Shown: positions 26,299 through 35,517, numbered from the stretch's first letter. The stretch: 64,000 bases of DNA from Clostridiales bacterium (GCA_023663185.1 JAMPHY010000016.1:1-64000), one strand, 5' to 3'. Notes: generated from the sequence alone by a model not told the origin. Translations and numbers: made by a program.

Positions 26299-27810
26299 AT
26301 GTATTTTGGACGTAAAAAGAAATTTATACCGGTTTTTATGCTTACGGTTTTACTTATTTCCTTCTTTTTTAATAGTTATAGATTAACTGCTTACGCCGCG
26401 ACATTAGACGAAATTATGGCTGAGGTAGAAGCGAGAAAGCTGCTCCCCATACAGTCTGATGAGACGGAAAACTGGCCTGCCGGACCTGAAATCGGCGCAC
26501 AGGCCGCTATTTTGATGGACGCTAATACCGGAGTCATTCTTTATGCCAAAAATATCCATGAAAGACTGTATCCTGCCAGCACCACTAAAATTATGACCGC
26601 GCTGCTCGCCATCGAAAACGGCAGTCTTGACGATATTGTTACTTTTTCCAGAGAAGCCGTATTTTCCGTACCCGGTGACGGTTCTAATATGGGTATGGAC
26701 GCAGGTGAAACAATACCGTTAGAAGAATGCCTTTACGGTATCCTTGTAGCGTCCGCTAATGAAGTGGCAAACGCGGTGGCGGAACATATCAGCGGTTCTA
26801 TTGACGAGTTTGTTAATCTGATGAATGAGCGTGCGGCGGAGCTTGGCTGTACGGATACGCACTTTGTCAACACAAATGGGCTTCACGACGACGACCATTA
26901 TACTTCCGCATATGACCTTGCCCTTATTGCTACGCAGTTTTTTCAAAATGAAATGCTATGTAAAATCAGCAGTACCAGTCAGTACCATTTTGAAGCGACC
27001 GAGACTCAGCCCGACGACTTCTATAAAAATAATAAACACAAGTTAGTCACCGGAGAAATTGCTTATGACGGTATTATAGGGGGAAAAACCGGCTATACCG
27101 ACACATCAAGACAGACTCTTGTTTCCTGCGCGGAGCAGAACGGAATGAAACTCATCTGCGTTATTCTTAAAGAAGAATCTCCCGCTCAGTTTACGGATAC
27201 GGTTGAACTGTTTAACTATGGCTTTCAAAATTTTCAGATATTAAATATCGCGGAAAGTGAAGATAAATATAACATGGACAGCACAAATTTCTTCAACGCT
27301 GACTATGATATTTTCGGTAATTCCAAGCCTATACTTTCCATAGATACGCACAGCTATGTCATTGTTCCGAATATGGCGGACTTTTCCGACTTAGATTCTA
27401 CTATCAATTATGACCTTGCTTCTGAAGATTTAAATACAGACTCTGACGAAAAACACATAGCTAAGATTAAATATAGCTATAATGGAGCTTATGTCGGGGA
27501 AACTTATGTAAACTTATTGGAGTACGCTGATAATGATTCCTTTTTTACCACCGAAGCGCCCAATACTACTGATATCAGCGTAGAAAGAACAGAGTCGCCC
27601 ACGCCCAAAGAAGATAAAAACACCATCTTTATTAACGTTAAAAATGTCCTGATTGGCGTTCTTATTTTTGCGGCGGTCATAATTTTCTTGTTTATTATAC
27701 ATGCAATAATTGTCAGTAAGGATACTGAATTTCGCCGCAGAAACCGCCTGAAAAGAAAAAAACATCGAAGAGAACGTATCAGCTCTGACTTCGATGATTT
27801 TGATTTTTAG
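26299..27810 (+). CDS. D-alanyl-D-alanine carboxypeptidase (DacF/PBP5 type)
   Basis: 503 residues. It trims the terminal D-Ala from peptidoglycan stem peptides outside the membrane. A signal peptide (about 1-34) is followed by the S11 peptidase domain with STTK (94-97), SAN (152-154) and KTG (263-265). A linker and beta domain follow, then a C-terminal TM segment (about 450-475) and a basic tail. So unlike PBP5, which uses an amphipathic helix, it is held by a true TM. The last 32 bases overlap the convergent exonuclease gene. Confidence 0.94.
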   Translation: MYFGRKKKFIPVFMLTVLLISFFFNSYRLTAYAATLDEIMAEVEARKLLPIQSDETENWPAGPEIGAQAAILMDANTGVILYAKNIHERLYPASTTKIMTALLAIENGSLDDIVTFSREAVFSVPGDGSNMGMDAGETIPLEECLYGILVASANEVANAVAEHISGSIDEFVNLMNERAAELGCTDTHFVNTNGLHDDDHYTSAYDLALIATQFFQNEMLCKISSTSQYHFEATETQPDDFYKNNKHKLVTGEIAYDGIIGGKTGYTDTSRQTLVSCAEQNGMKLICVILKEESPAQFTDTVELFNYGFQNFQILNIAESEDKYNMDSTNFFNADYDIFGNSKPILSIDTHSYVIVPNMADFSDLDSTINYDLASEDLNTDSDEKHIAKIKYSYNGAYVGETYVNLLEYADNDSFFTTEAPNTTDISVERTESPTPKEDKNTIFINVKNVLIGVLIFAAVIIFLFIIHAIIVSKDTEFRRRNRLKRKKHRRERISSDFDDFDF

Positions 27811-28762
27811 ATGCTCTCTTTTCCTTGCGGTGTATTTTAGTCTGCTCTTGAAGCGTACTAATATTATCTACATCTTCTTCTGATATGAATTTTTCCGTTT
27901 TAACTACATATACGCGGTCATTTTCTGCCTTGCGGATACGGATTTTCGCCTTCATATAACCGTGCTTATCACAATACGATACGCTGTAGTAATGCTTTCC
28001 GTTAGGCGTAAACCAACGGATTTTTTTGCGTAGGTTTTTCTTACATATATAGCATTTAGTACTAATTACATTCTTATCGCTAAGCGCCTTTATCTTGTCG
28101 TCAAATCCTCTGGAAATATATTTCGCATACGGGCTTTGATTGAGTGTATTAAAAAGCGCATATACCTCTTCGTTCCGGTTTTTTGGAAGATTGAAAACAT
28201 CGTAAGAATAATTATCCAATACCGCCGCGTCTAAATGTGCAAGTATTTTTGCCGTATAATAAGCGTCGCTTAATGCCCTATGGAAAGGAATATCCTTCTC
28301 TATCTGCATGAAATCAATCGCATATTCCAATGACCTTCTGGACTTACTATCTTCACAACCTATACTAAAAAGCTTTTGCACATCAAGGAATGTAAACGGC
28401 TTGTCCGAGATGGGCTCGAGCTGATAATAACGGATATTTCTCTGAAGTTCCGCTAAATCAAGCGGTCCCCATGTGCAGAAAATAAAATCTTCTCCCCACC
28501 ATTTTTTAAATCTTTCCATTACTTCGGGAAACGGGCTGCCGCTTTCTAGCTGCTCCATCTGCAAATGTATCAATTTTTTTGTTACATAGTGCATCTCATG
28601 GTAAATCTGCGGTCTTATCAATTCGTTAAACTCGTCAATCTTCTTTCGTTCATTATTCAGTTTTATTGCACCGATTTCGATAATTTCAAATGGAAGAGCG
28701 CTGTTGTTTTCTTCATCAGTGCCGCCCTGATTCCATTCCAAATCCAAAATAATATAATTCAT
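27779..28762 (-). CDS. DEDDh 3'-5' exonuclease (KapD/RNase T-like)
   Basis: 327 residues. The exonuclease domain fills the first ~185 residues: Exo I LDLEWN (about 6-11; Asp and Glu), Exo II around TWGPLDL, and Exo III HRALSDA (His and Asp). The remaining ~140 residues are unrecognised: a Cys pair CYICKKN plus a later Cys-His pair may hold a zinc, followed by a basic tail. KapD in Bacillus inhibits sporulation onset, but a general nucleic-acid exonuclease is equally possible. The RBS AGGGA precedes the ATG. Confidence 0.85.
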   Translation of the reverse strand: MNYIILDLEWNQGGTDEENNSALPFEIIEIGAIKLNNERKKIDEFNELIRPQIYHEMHYVTKKLIHLQMEQLESGSPFPEVMERFKKWWGEDFIFCTWGPLDLAELQRNIRYYQLEPISDKPFTFLDVQKLFSIGCEDSKSRRSLEYAIDFMQIEKDIPFHRALSDAYYTAKILAHLDAAVLDNYSYDVFNLPKNRNEEVYALFNTLNQSPYAKYISRGFDDKIKALSDKNVISTKCYICKKNLRKKIRWFTPNGKHYYSVSYCDKHGYMKAKIRIRKAENDRVYVVKTEKFISEEDVDNISTLQEQTKIHRKEKRASKNQNHRSQS

Positions 28763-28792
28763 TATACATTCCCTGCCATCTATTATAATATG

Positions 28793-29680
28793 TTAGCAGA
28801 AAGTGTCTTTGTTTTCAATAGTTGCCGCCTGATAAATCATATCATATGAAGTAATTGCAAGCCGCTGTAATATATCTTTAGTAATTCCTTTATCTTGAAT
28901 AAAGTTAATTCCAAAACACTTTTTTCCAGCGTCTTTCAAAGATGCACCTACATGATATGCCAATTTTTTGTCAAGAATTATAAATCTGTCATGAAATGTC
29001 TTCATATATTTTACTTTCAATGTTGGATATTGAGCATTAAACTTATCCACATCTGTTTTTGTCAGTTTTGTATTTTTAAACGTGTATATCGTAGCTGTCA
29101 CATTTTCATTTTTCTTAGAAAGAAGATTTAATGTTCCTACATCAACATATCCGTCTATTAGGATAATCTCCTTGTCCGCTTTTTTAATGAGACTGACAAT
29201 CAGACTAAAGGCATCATATATCTGTCCATCAAAAAATATCTTTTGACCTACTTCTTCATGTTCAGATATGTACTCAAATACCTGCTCTAATTTTTCATCT
29301 GTCTGTTTCTGATATTCTAGCTGACGTAGCTCAACTGTACTAATACGCTCAAATAGCAGGGCATTGTTGGCAATAAACTTCCGCATCTCTACAAAAGCAT
29401 TCATAATATTAATACTGACTTGAACTGCAACATTGTTTCGTAAAACAGCAGAAAGCATTGCAATACCTTGTTCAGTAAAAACATAAGGTAAATATTTACG
29501 ATGTTTACCTCGACCATCACTTTCGTTTAAGGTCGCAAATTGCGACCTTAAAAACTCCGTTTCTTCTATTACTTGCTGATTGCGAACAACATATATCATA
29601 CTTCTTATATCAAATTGAGTTGATTTTGTACGTTGCTCTTGAATTTCTGTATTACTCTTTTCCTGCTTTGTATTAACCAT
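28793..29680 (-). CDS. ORF6N-domain protein with PLD-like C-terminus, ORF6N domain internally shortened
   Basis: 296 residues from the ATG at 29680 (AAAGGA 7-8 bases upstream). The phage-derived ORF6N DNA-binding domain is recognisable by MIYVVRNQQV and YLPYVFTEQGIAML. Family members usually have about 40 residues between these (including a DSDLAxLY-like block), which are missing here. A coiled stretch follows (about 115-145), then a phospholipase-D-like domain with HDRFIILDK and YHVGASLKDAGKK. A defence or phage-related role is plausible but not shown. It lies just downstream of tRNA-Arg. Confidence 0.75.
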   Translation of the reverse strand: MVNTKQEKSNTEIQEQRTKSTQFDIRSMIYVVRNQQVIEETEFLRSQFATLNESDGRGKHRKYLPYVFTEQGIAMLSAVLRNNVAVQVSINIMNAFVEMRKFIANNALLFERISTVELRQLEYQKQTDEKLEQVFEYISEHEEVGQKIFFDGQIYDAFSLIVSLIKKADKEIILIDGYVDVGTLNLLSKKNENVTATIYTFKNTKLTKTDVDKFNAQYPTLKVKYMKTFHDRFIILDKKLAYHVGASLKDAGKKCFGINFIQDKGITKDILQRLAITSYDMIYQAATIENKDTFC

Positions 29681-29807
29681 ACCTTTTATCCTTTCTATAT
29701 ATAACATGAATAACACTGCTTTGAATCCAAAATCTTTAACACTACCATTTGAAAATTGGCAGAAGCGCCTTTTACTTGCAAACTTAGATAATCAGATAAT
29801 AAGAAAC

Positions 29808-29839
29808 GCCAAATATATCAAAAATTCCATATATTCGGC
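29808..29839 (-). terminator. Terminator of tRNA-Arg
   Basis: Arms GCCAAATATAT and ATATATTCGGC pair (one G-U) around a 10-base loop, 13 bases after the tRNA on the minus strand, followed by a T-rich run. Confidence 0.6.
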
Positions 29840-29851
29840 ATTTCTCCTGCG

Positions 29852-29925
29852 CGTCGCTAAGAGGATTCGAACCTCCGGCCTACCGCTTAGGAGGCGGTCG
29901 CTCTGTCCTGCTGAGCTATAGCGAC
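29852..29925 (-). tRNA. tRNA-Arg (anticodon CCT)
   Basis: Acceptor stem GTCGCTA / TAGCGAC is perfect. Anticodon stem ACCGC / GCGGT holds the loop CTCCTAA, giving anticodon CCT (codon AGG). The T-arm has GGTTCGAATCC. CCA is not encoded. Confidence 0.96.
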
Positions 29926-30001
29926 ATTTATATGACCGTCTGTATTAATAACAAAACAGCCAATAACTATTTTACATCATAACAATATGATAAGTCAAAT
30001 A

Positions 30002-30883
30002 TTATTCCGGATAATTAATATATCCCTGCATCCAGATAACGCCTTTGAACCTGCGTCCCACCTGCGGCTCACCATATAAATCCATCGCATTAATACACAC
30101 ATCAAACTGCAAATCATTGCAGCTTATTTCCATAAGATAAATCTTCTCTCCGGTCAGCCTGTTCGTCGTCATGGTATAATCCGTAATCTCACCCAAAATA
30201 GAATACTGGTCGCACTCCACCCCATAGGGCATAAAATAAGTATCTACCAAACTGAACACATCTTCCTTCAATATCTTTCTGGAAATAGATGTATAAGTAT
30301 CCATGTCTTCGAGCGTAAGGCTTTCAATCGCTTCCTCATCGCCCTGCCTTGCAGCGGCAATCAATTTATTTCTGTTATTAGAAGCTTTTTTATTCCTTAG
30401 TAATTCTTTTTCGTCCTTCTGAATAGGCAGAATAATGCTGCCTTTAAGTGAAAGCCCCGACAAAGTGAGCGTAGTCCCCCTTATAGGAAGGACGTTTGCA
30501 TATTGCGCCTTGACATAAGGAATTATATTCTGTAAATAGAAAATCAAGCTGACGCCTACTTTAATATCGTCACAAACACCGGCGTAGGACTCTTTTTCTG
30601 CATGACGCTCCACAGAAACATCTTCATAAGAGCTTATTCCCCTGCCCCTTAAATACGGATAATAATAATCGTATGTGAATTTATCTTCTGCATCAAACTC
30701 TCCGCAAACGGCAACTCCCATATTTTCAGCAAAATCCTCACAAAACTCTGCAAGTATGGTTTCGTCGCCATTCGATGTATAAGAACGATGCGTCGCATTC
30801 AAAATGATATCCGTGACCAGTTTCTGCTGAGCGTTTCTATCAGTAAGCTCACTGAAACCAATAGCCCGCATATATTTATGCAA
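30002..30883 (-). CDS. DUF3881-family protein
   Basis: About 293 residues from a TTG start at 30883, chosen because AGGGGG lies 8 bases upstream and the protein then begins (M)HKYMRAIGFSEL, as in the family. The longer frame to 30997 only reaches back into serS. DUF3881 proteins are soluble, found mainly in Lachnospiraceae and of unknown function. No catalytic motif seen. It follows serS by about 20 bases and is probably cotranscribed. Confidence 0.8.
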   Translation of the reverse strand: MHKYMRAIGFSELTDRNAQQKLVTDIILNATHRSYTSNGDETILAEFCEDFAENMGVAVCGEFDAEDKFTYDYYYPYLRGRGISSYEDVSVERHAEKESYAGVCDDIKVGVSLIFYLQNIIPYVKAQYANVLPIRGTTLTLSGLSLKGSIILPIQKDEKELLRNKKASNNRNKLIAAARQGDEEAIESLTLEDMDTYTSISRKILKEDVFSLVDTYFMPYGVECDQYSILGEITDYTMTTNRLTGEKIYLMEISCNDLQFDVCINAMDLYGEPQVGRRFKGVIWMQGYINYPE

Positions 30884-30902
30884 GGATTCCACCCCCTTTT
30901 TC

Positions 30903-32180
30903 TTACCTAAGCTCTGCCTTTCCGCCCATATACGAACGAAGCACTTCAGGAATCCTAACGGAACCGTCTGCTTGCAGATTATTTTCCAAAAAGGCAATCA
31001 ACATTCTAGGCGGCGCTACTACCGTATTATTCAGCGTATGCGCAAAATATTTTCCGTCTTTTCCGTTTATGCGTATTCTCAATCTTCTTGCCTGCGCGTC
31101 GCCGAGATTAGAACAGCTTCCTACTTCAAAATATTTCTTCTGTCTTGGAGACCATGCTTCCACATCATAAGATTTTACTTTCAAATCAGCAAGGTCGCCT
31201 GAGCAGCACTCTATCGTCCTGACCGGAATATCTAAGCTGCGGAATAAGTCAACCGTATTCTGCCATAGTTTGTCAAACCACATCGGTGACTCTTCCGGCT
31301 TGCATACGACAATCATTTCCTGCTTTTCAAACTGATGAATACGATATACGCCGCGCTCTTCGATACCATGAGCGCCTTTTTCTTTCCTAAAACATGGTGA
31401 ATAACTTGTCAAAGTCTGCGGAAGATTTTCTTCCTGAATAATCGTATCGATAAACTTACCAATCATGGAATGCTCCGATGTTCCAATTAAGTATAAGTCT
31501 TCACCCTCGATTTTATACATCATGGCGTCCATCTCTGCGAAGCTCATAACGCCGTCCACTACCGCGCTGCGAATCATAAAAGGTGGAACACAGTAAGTAA
31601 AGCCTCTGTCAATCATAAAATCTCTTGCATATGCAATTACAGCGGAGTGGAGTCTCGCAATATCTCCCATCAGATAATAAAATCCGTTTCCTGCCACTCT
31701 TCCTGCCGCGTCCATGTCTATACCGTTAAATTTCTCCATGATTTCGGTATGATAAGGAATTTCAAAATCCGGCACAATCGGCTCTCCATATTTTTTGACT
31801 TCTACATTTTCCGTATCGTCTTTGCCAATAGGTACTGATGGGTCAATTATATTGGGAATCAGCATCATGTTTTTCTTGATTTTTTCACGAAGCTCGCTTT
31901 CTTTTTCTTCAAGCTCTGTAAGGCGCGCTGCATTTGCCGCCACTTCCGCCTTTTTAGCTTCCGCTTCTTCTTTCTTTCCCTGCGCCATCAATGCGCCGAT
32001 TTCTTTAGATATTTTATTTCTGTTAGCGCGGATATCGTCTGCTTCCTGCTGCGCTTTTCTGACTGCGGCGTCCATTTCTATAACTTCGTCTACCAGTCCA
32101 AGTTTGGAATCCTGAAACTTCTTTTTTATATTTTCTTTAACAGCTTCCGGATTTTCCCTTAAAAATTTAATATCTATCAT
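30903..32180 (-). CDS. serS: Seryl-tRNA synthetase
   Basis: 425 residues. Class II synthetase charging tRNA-Ser (and tRNA-Sec if present). The N-terminal tRNA-binding coiled coil is at about 28-100. Class II motifs follow, including the motif 2 region FRKEKGAHGIEERGVYRIHQF. I use the ATG at 32180 (MIDIKFLRENPE, family-typical), with AGGTAGG 9 bases upstream. No T-box leader is found in the 96-base gap upstream. Confidence 0.97.
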   Translation of the reverse strand: MIDIKFLRENPEAVKENIKKKFQDSKLGLVDEVIEMDAAVRKAQQEADDIRANRNKISKEIGALMAQGKKEEAEAKKAEVAANAARLTELEEKESELREKIKKNMMLIPNIIDPSVPIGKDDTENVEVKKYGEPIVPDFEIPYHTEIMEKFNGIDMDAAGRVAGNGFYYLMGDIARLHSAVIAYARDFMIDRGFTYCVPPFMIRSAVVDGVMSFAEMDAMMYKIEGEDLYLIGTSEHSMIGKFIDTIIQEENLPQTLTSYSPCFRKEKGAHGIEERGVYRIHQFEKQEMIVVCKPEESPMWFDKLWQNTVDLFRSLDIPVRTIECCSGDLADLKVKSYDVEAWSPRQKKYFEVGSCSNLGDAQARRLRIRINGKDGKYFAHTLNNTVVAPPRMLIAFLENNLQADGSVRIPEVLRSYMGGKAELR

Positions 32181-32276
32181 TTCTATTATCCTACCTTTCA
32201 TTAAATACATCTTATTATTTGTGAGTTCACCTTTTAATATTATATTTCAGCAGCATATGCGCTGACTTACTTACCG

Positions 32277-32798
32277 CTACGCTTCTTTGTTTTCACCTAC
32301 TGCCACATCTAATGCTTTTTTCTCTTCATCGCCTAAGAAAACATCGCAGTTTCCCTGCTTGATTTCCTTAGTATAAGAATAACAGCCATCTGCACTATGC
32401 ACTGAATTCAAAATAAATCCATTATTATTCTCGTCCAAAAGCGCCAGACTGAAACTTAATTGTCCGCCCATTTGTCCGAAAGCATCATATTTTACAATGC
32501 CGATTTTCTGAAAAGCGCTTTCAAACCTCTTATACAAAGTGCTGATATCTTTTCTGTTTTTATCAACTGAAAGTTTAATATATTTATTATCTTCAAACAA
32601 CGCCATAATATCTGTTTCCAGATTTTTAGCATTTTTTCCGGACATAAATTTCCGATACTTAATATTTAGTTTTCTCAATTTTACCATCTGCACGATGATA
32701 AGTATCATTAAAATAATTATGAGCGCTAACATACCTATGAAAATATATGTAATATCAATATTCCCAAGTCCTATGCTCTTTAGTATATCGTAGTTCAT
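32277..32798 (-). CDS. DUF4446-family membrane-anchored protein
   Basis: 173 residues. One N-terminal TM segment (about 14-38) is followed by a charged coiled-coil-like region (about 45-95) and a small domain with GQLSFSLALLDENNNGFILN. The family is usually next to parB in Clostridia, as here. Function unknown; co-occurrence hints at cell-envelope or chromosome organisation. Confidence 0.85.
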   Translation of the reverse strand: MNYDILKSIGLGNIDITYIFIGMLALIIILMILIIVQMVKLRKLNIKYRKFMSGKNAKNLETDIMALFEDNKYIKLSVDKNRKDISTLYKRFESAFQKIGIVKYDAFGQMGGQLSFSLALLDENNNGFILNSVHSADGCYSYTKEIKQGNCDVFLGDEEKKALDVAVGENKEA

Positions 32799-32840
32799 CT
32801 CAATAACCGTACTCCCTTCTCAGACTGCGAATTCCTCAAA

Positions 32841-33725
32841 TTATGTCAGCATATCCATAATTCTATCCAAATCGTCATTTGTATAGAACTCTATCTCTAT
32901 TTTGCCCGCTCCATTTTCCTTAGAAGAAATGGATACCTTTGTGCCAAGAGCCTGTTTCAATTTTTCTTCCACATCTTGATATATAATGTCCAAACTCTTA
33001 TCCTGTATTGTCTCTTTCTTGGCTTTTTCGGGTTTATTCAAATTTTTAACAAGTTTTTCGACATCGCGGACGCTCAATTTCTCATCGGCAATCTTTTTGG
33101 CAATCGAATACTGCTGTTCAGGATCTTCAATAGTAATCAAGGCTCTGGCATGTCCGGTTGAAATCACATCATCAATAATCATTTGCTGGACTTCATCGCA
33201 AAGCTTCAAAAGCCGCATGGAGTTAGTAACCGCAGTCCTGCTCTTAGACACCCTTTCGGCAACTTCTTCCTGCTTTAAATTAAATTCCGTAAGGAGCCTC
33301 TTGAAAGCCTGAGCCTCTTCAATCGGATTCAAATCTTCTCTCTGGATATTCTCAATCAAAGAAATTTCAACGATTTCCTGCTCCGTATAATTGCGTATAA
33401 TGACCGGAACTTCCTTTAACCCCGCCAGTTTCGCCGCTCGCCAGCGTCGCTCGCCGGCGATAATCTCATAATATGTATTCCTATTCTGTACGAGAATAGG
33501 CTGCAATAAGCCGAACTGCTTAATTGAATCCGCCAATTCCTGTAAAGCTTCCTCGTCAAAATTTTTTCTCGGCTGCTCGCGGTTTGGCTCAATCTTTGTG
33601 ATTTTTACGATTGTTTCAGGTTCTTTCTCCGCTGTTTTAATAGCTGCTGCGCTACTTTCTTTCTTATCAACTGACATATTCGGGATAAGTGCGTCCAATC
33701 CCTTCCCCAATCCTCTTGCTGCCAT
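32841..33725 (-). CDS. parB: Chromosome partitioning protein ParB/Spo0J
   Basis: 294 residues. It binds parS, spreads as a CTP clamp and loads SMC. N-terminal CTPase motifs are present (GERRWRAA, ENIQREDLNPIEEA), with a central HTH (about 140-185) and a C-terminal dimerisation domain. The ATG follows the parA stop by 2 bases. Two near-perfect parS sites lie at 35685-35750. Confidence 0.96.
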   Translation of the reverse strand: MAARGLGKGLDALIPNMSVDKKESSAAAIKTAEKEPETIVKITKIEPNREQPRKNFDEEALQELADSIKQFGLLQPILVQNRNTYYEIIAGERRWRAAKLAGLKEVPVIIRNYTEQEIVEISLIENIQREDLNPIEEAQAFKRLLTEFNLKQEEVAERVSKSRTAVTNSMRLLKLCDEVQQMIIDDVISTGHARALITIEDPEQQYSIAKKIADEKLSVRDVEKLVKNLNKPEKAKKETIQDKSLDIIYQDVEEKLKQALGTKVSISSKENGAGKIEIEFYTNDDLDRIMDMLT

Positions 33726-33727
33726 TT

Positions 33728-34495
33728 TTATACATCCTTTCTATTTATTACTTCATCTGCCAAAAGCATATATGCCTCGGAACCCGCAGATTTTGGATCA
33801 TACATATTGATAGGCATTCCGTAGCTGGGAGCCTCGGCAAGCCTTATATTTCTTGGTATTACCGTTTTAAAGACATTTTGGCTTAAATGACTTTTTACAT
33901 TTTCCACTACCTGCATAGAAAGGTTCGTTCTGGAATCATACATTGTAAATACGACTCCTTCCATGTCTAAATCAGGATTTAACCTCTCTTTTACAAGATT
34001 TACGGTATGAATCAACTGGCTTAAACCTTCCAACGCATAATATTCACATTGAATCGGCACTAACACCGTATCTGCTGTAGTCATTGAGTTAATTGTCAGC
34101 ATATTTAATGACGGCGGACAATCTATAATAATGAAATCATACTTGTCCTTAACGAAATCAACTTCGTTTTTTAATATGTATTCTTTCTTATCTATGCCAA
34201 TCAGTTCAATCTCTGACGCTGCAAGATTTACATTCGACGGAATAATTGACACGCCCTGAATGACATTTTTCAATATACACTCTTCAATAGAACACTCTCC
34301 GAGCATCAATTCATAGACTGTATTATCTAGTTCATTCTTCTCAATGCCGAAACCGCTTGTCGCGTTTCCCTGCGGGTCCACATCAATAAGCAATATTTTT
34401 TTCCCTTTTGCAGCTAATGATGCAGCCAGATTAATAGAAGTTGTTGTTTTTCCAACTCCGCCTTTTTGATTTGCTACTGCAATCGTTCTTCCCAT
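33728..34495 (-). CDS. parA: Chromosome partitioning ATPase ParA/Soj
   Basis: 255 residues. Deviant Walker A KGGVGKTT near the N-terminus, and the IIDCPPSL Walker B. It works with ParB in origin segregation and, as Soj, can regulate DnaA. I use the ATG at 34495 (GGAG 9 bases upstream); a TTG at 34510 would overlap that RBS. It is transcribed with parB. Confidence 0.96.
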   Translation of the reverse strand: MGRTIAVANQKGGVGKTTTSINLAASLAAKGKKILLIDVDPQGNATSGFGIEKNELDNTVYELMLGECSIEECILKNVIQGVSIIPSNVNLAASEIELIGIDKKEYILKNEVDFVKDKYDFIIIDCPPSLNMLTINSMTTADTVLVPIQCEYYALEGLSQLIHTVNLVKERLNPDLDMEGVVFTMYDSRTNLSMQVVENVKSHLSQNVFKTVIPRNIRLAEAPSYGMPINMYDPKSAGSEAYMLLADEVINRKDV

Positions 34496-34797
34496 TTTTA
34501 TTTTCTCCAATTCTTCCCCGATTCTTTCGTCTGTAAACGATTATATCACTAAATTATATTATAGGCTATAGGAAATTTTTTTCTTTCGTAATTATAAATT
34601 TATTATATGGTGATATTTATAATTATATATGGCATGAACTTATATGTTTCCATGAGTGACACGTTTTCACTCCGTGGAAAATCGCAACGGTATTAAGCTC
34701 AAAAGCTAAAAAACAGCTTTTTCACTAAAGCACAAGACCACTTGCAGTGGTCTGCGTTTTCCAAGGGTCACTCATGAAAACATATAAGTTCATGCCT
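34496..34797. other. Gene-free stretch upstream of parA, mostly a palindromic element
   Basis: The first ~130 bases are AT-rich and must hold the parA promoter, which I cannot place with confidence. The rest is palindromic element A1 (34631-34796). Confidence 0.6.
34631..34796 (+). repeat. Palindromic element family A, copy 1
   Basis: 166 bases. Outer arms of 30 bases (GGCATGAACTTATATGTTTC... and its complement) match at 29 of 30 positions. Inside are CCGTGGAAAATCGCA opposite TGCGTTTTCCAAGG, a small AAAAGCT/AGCTTTT hairpin and AGACCACT-TGC-AGTGGTCT (34735-34753). A conserved non-palindromic tail GGCTGTGAATAATAG follows at 34803-34817, inside the end of the next gene. Same family as 57360-57506 and 59956-60090. 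Confidence 0.93.
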
Positions 34798-35517
34798 CTA
34801 TGGGCTGTGAATAATAGACATTATATTAATATATTCATTCATACTTTTAAATTTTTGATAGTATAGATTATTGACATTTAACTCTATTTCGATTTCATTA
34901 TTATTGAGTCTATTAACAATATCTTCTAAAGTTCTTGCTGCCTGTATATCAAATCCATTGGCATTATAATATGCTAAAGTAATATGTGGCGTAAAGGGAT
35001 AATCTAACTTTTTTATTTTATCAAAAATTAGGTATAACTCCATTAATCTGTGATATTCGTTTTCATCTGTGGGATATAACCCCAGAACTAAACTGGTATT
35101 AACCATATTAAATATATATTTGCTTTTCATTTTTATTTTATATTTCTTGTATCTTTGTAGTTCTTTTCTCTTTTCTATTATTTTGAATTCGTTTTCAAAA
35201 ATTTCTTCCACCACTTCTTGTAATGATTGTGAATTACTAAGGTCATGTAATGTCACGTGAAACATATTTGGATTTAATTTTTCACAAAAACATCTTGGGG
35301 CAGACTGATATAGTAAATCCACATATTCTGCTAATTTTTCTTTAATAGCATTATCTAATGTAAAAACTATGGTATCTCCGAAAAAGTTTCTAAATCTATT
35401 ATTAGTATCTACCTTTTGTATGATTGAAGGATTACTTTTAAAGTAATTATTTCCATAATCTATTTTCTTTGTTTCAAATGCACTAATCCTGCTTAAAAAT
35501 TCTTGATATGTTTCCAT
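34798..35517 (-). CDS. 2H phosphoesterase (LigT/2'-5' RNA ligase-like) protein
   Basis: 239 residues. Two H-x-T motifs, FHVTLHDL (about 86-93) and PHITLAYY (about 177-184), are the catalytic pair of the 2H phosphoesterase superfamily, which acts on 2',3'-cyclic phosphates of RNA or nucleotides. No other domain is seen. The last codons (IIHSP-stop) are encoded by the conserved tail of palindromic element A1, so insertion of the element has probably replaced the original C-terminus. AGAAGGA precedes the ATG. Substrate unknown. Confidence 0.78.
   Translation of the reverse strand: METYQEFLSRISAFETKKIDYGNNYFKSNPSIIQKVDTNNRFRNFFGDTIVFTLDNAIKEKLAEYVDLLYQSAPRCFCEKLNPNMFHVTLHDLSNSQSLQEVVEEIFENEFKIIEKRKELQRYKKYKIKMKSKYIFNMVNTSLVLGLYPTDENEYHRLMELYLIFDKIKKLDYPFTPHITLAYYNANGFDIQAARTLEDIVNRLNNNEIEIELNVNNLYYQKFKSMNEYINIMSIIHSP

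Noticed and set aside
30884-30997. Upstream extension of the DUF3881 frame
   Set aside because: It overlaps the serS end and lacks an RBS; the TTG at 30883 with AGGGGG gives the family-typical N-terminus.
32181-32276. T-box riboswitch upstream of serS
   Set aside because: The gap is only 96 bases, with no specifier stem or T-box sequence seen.
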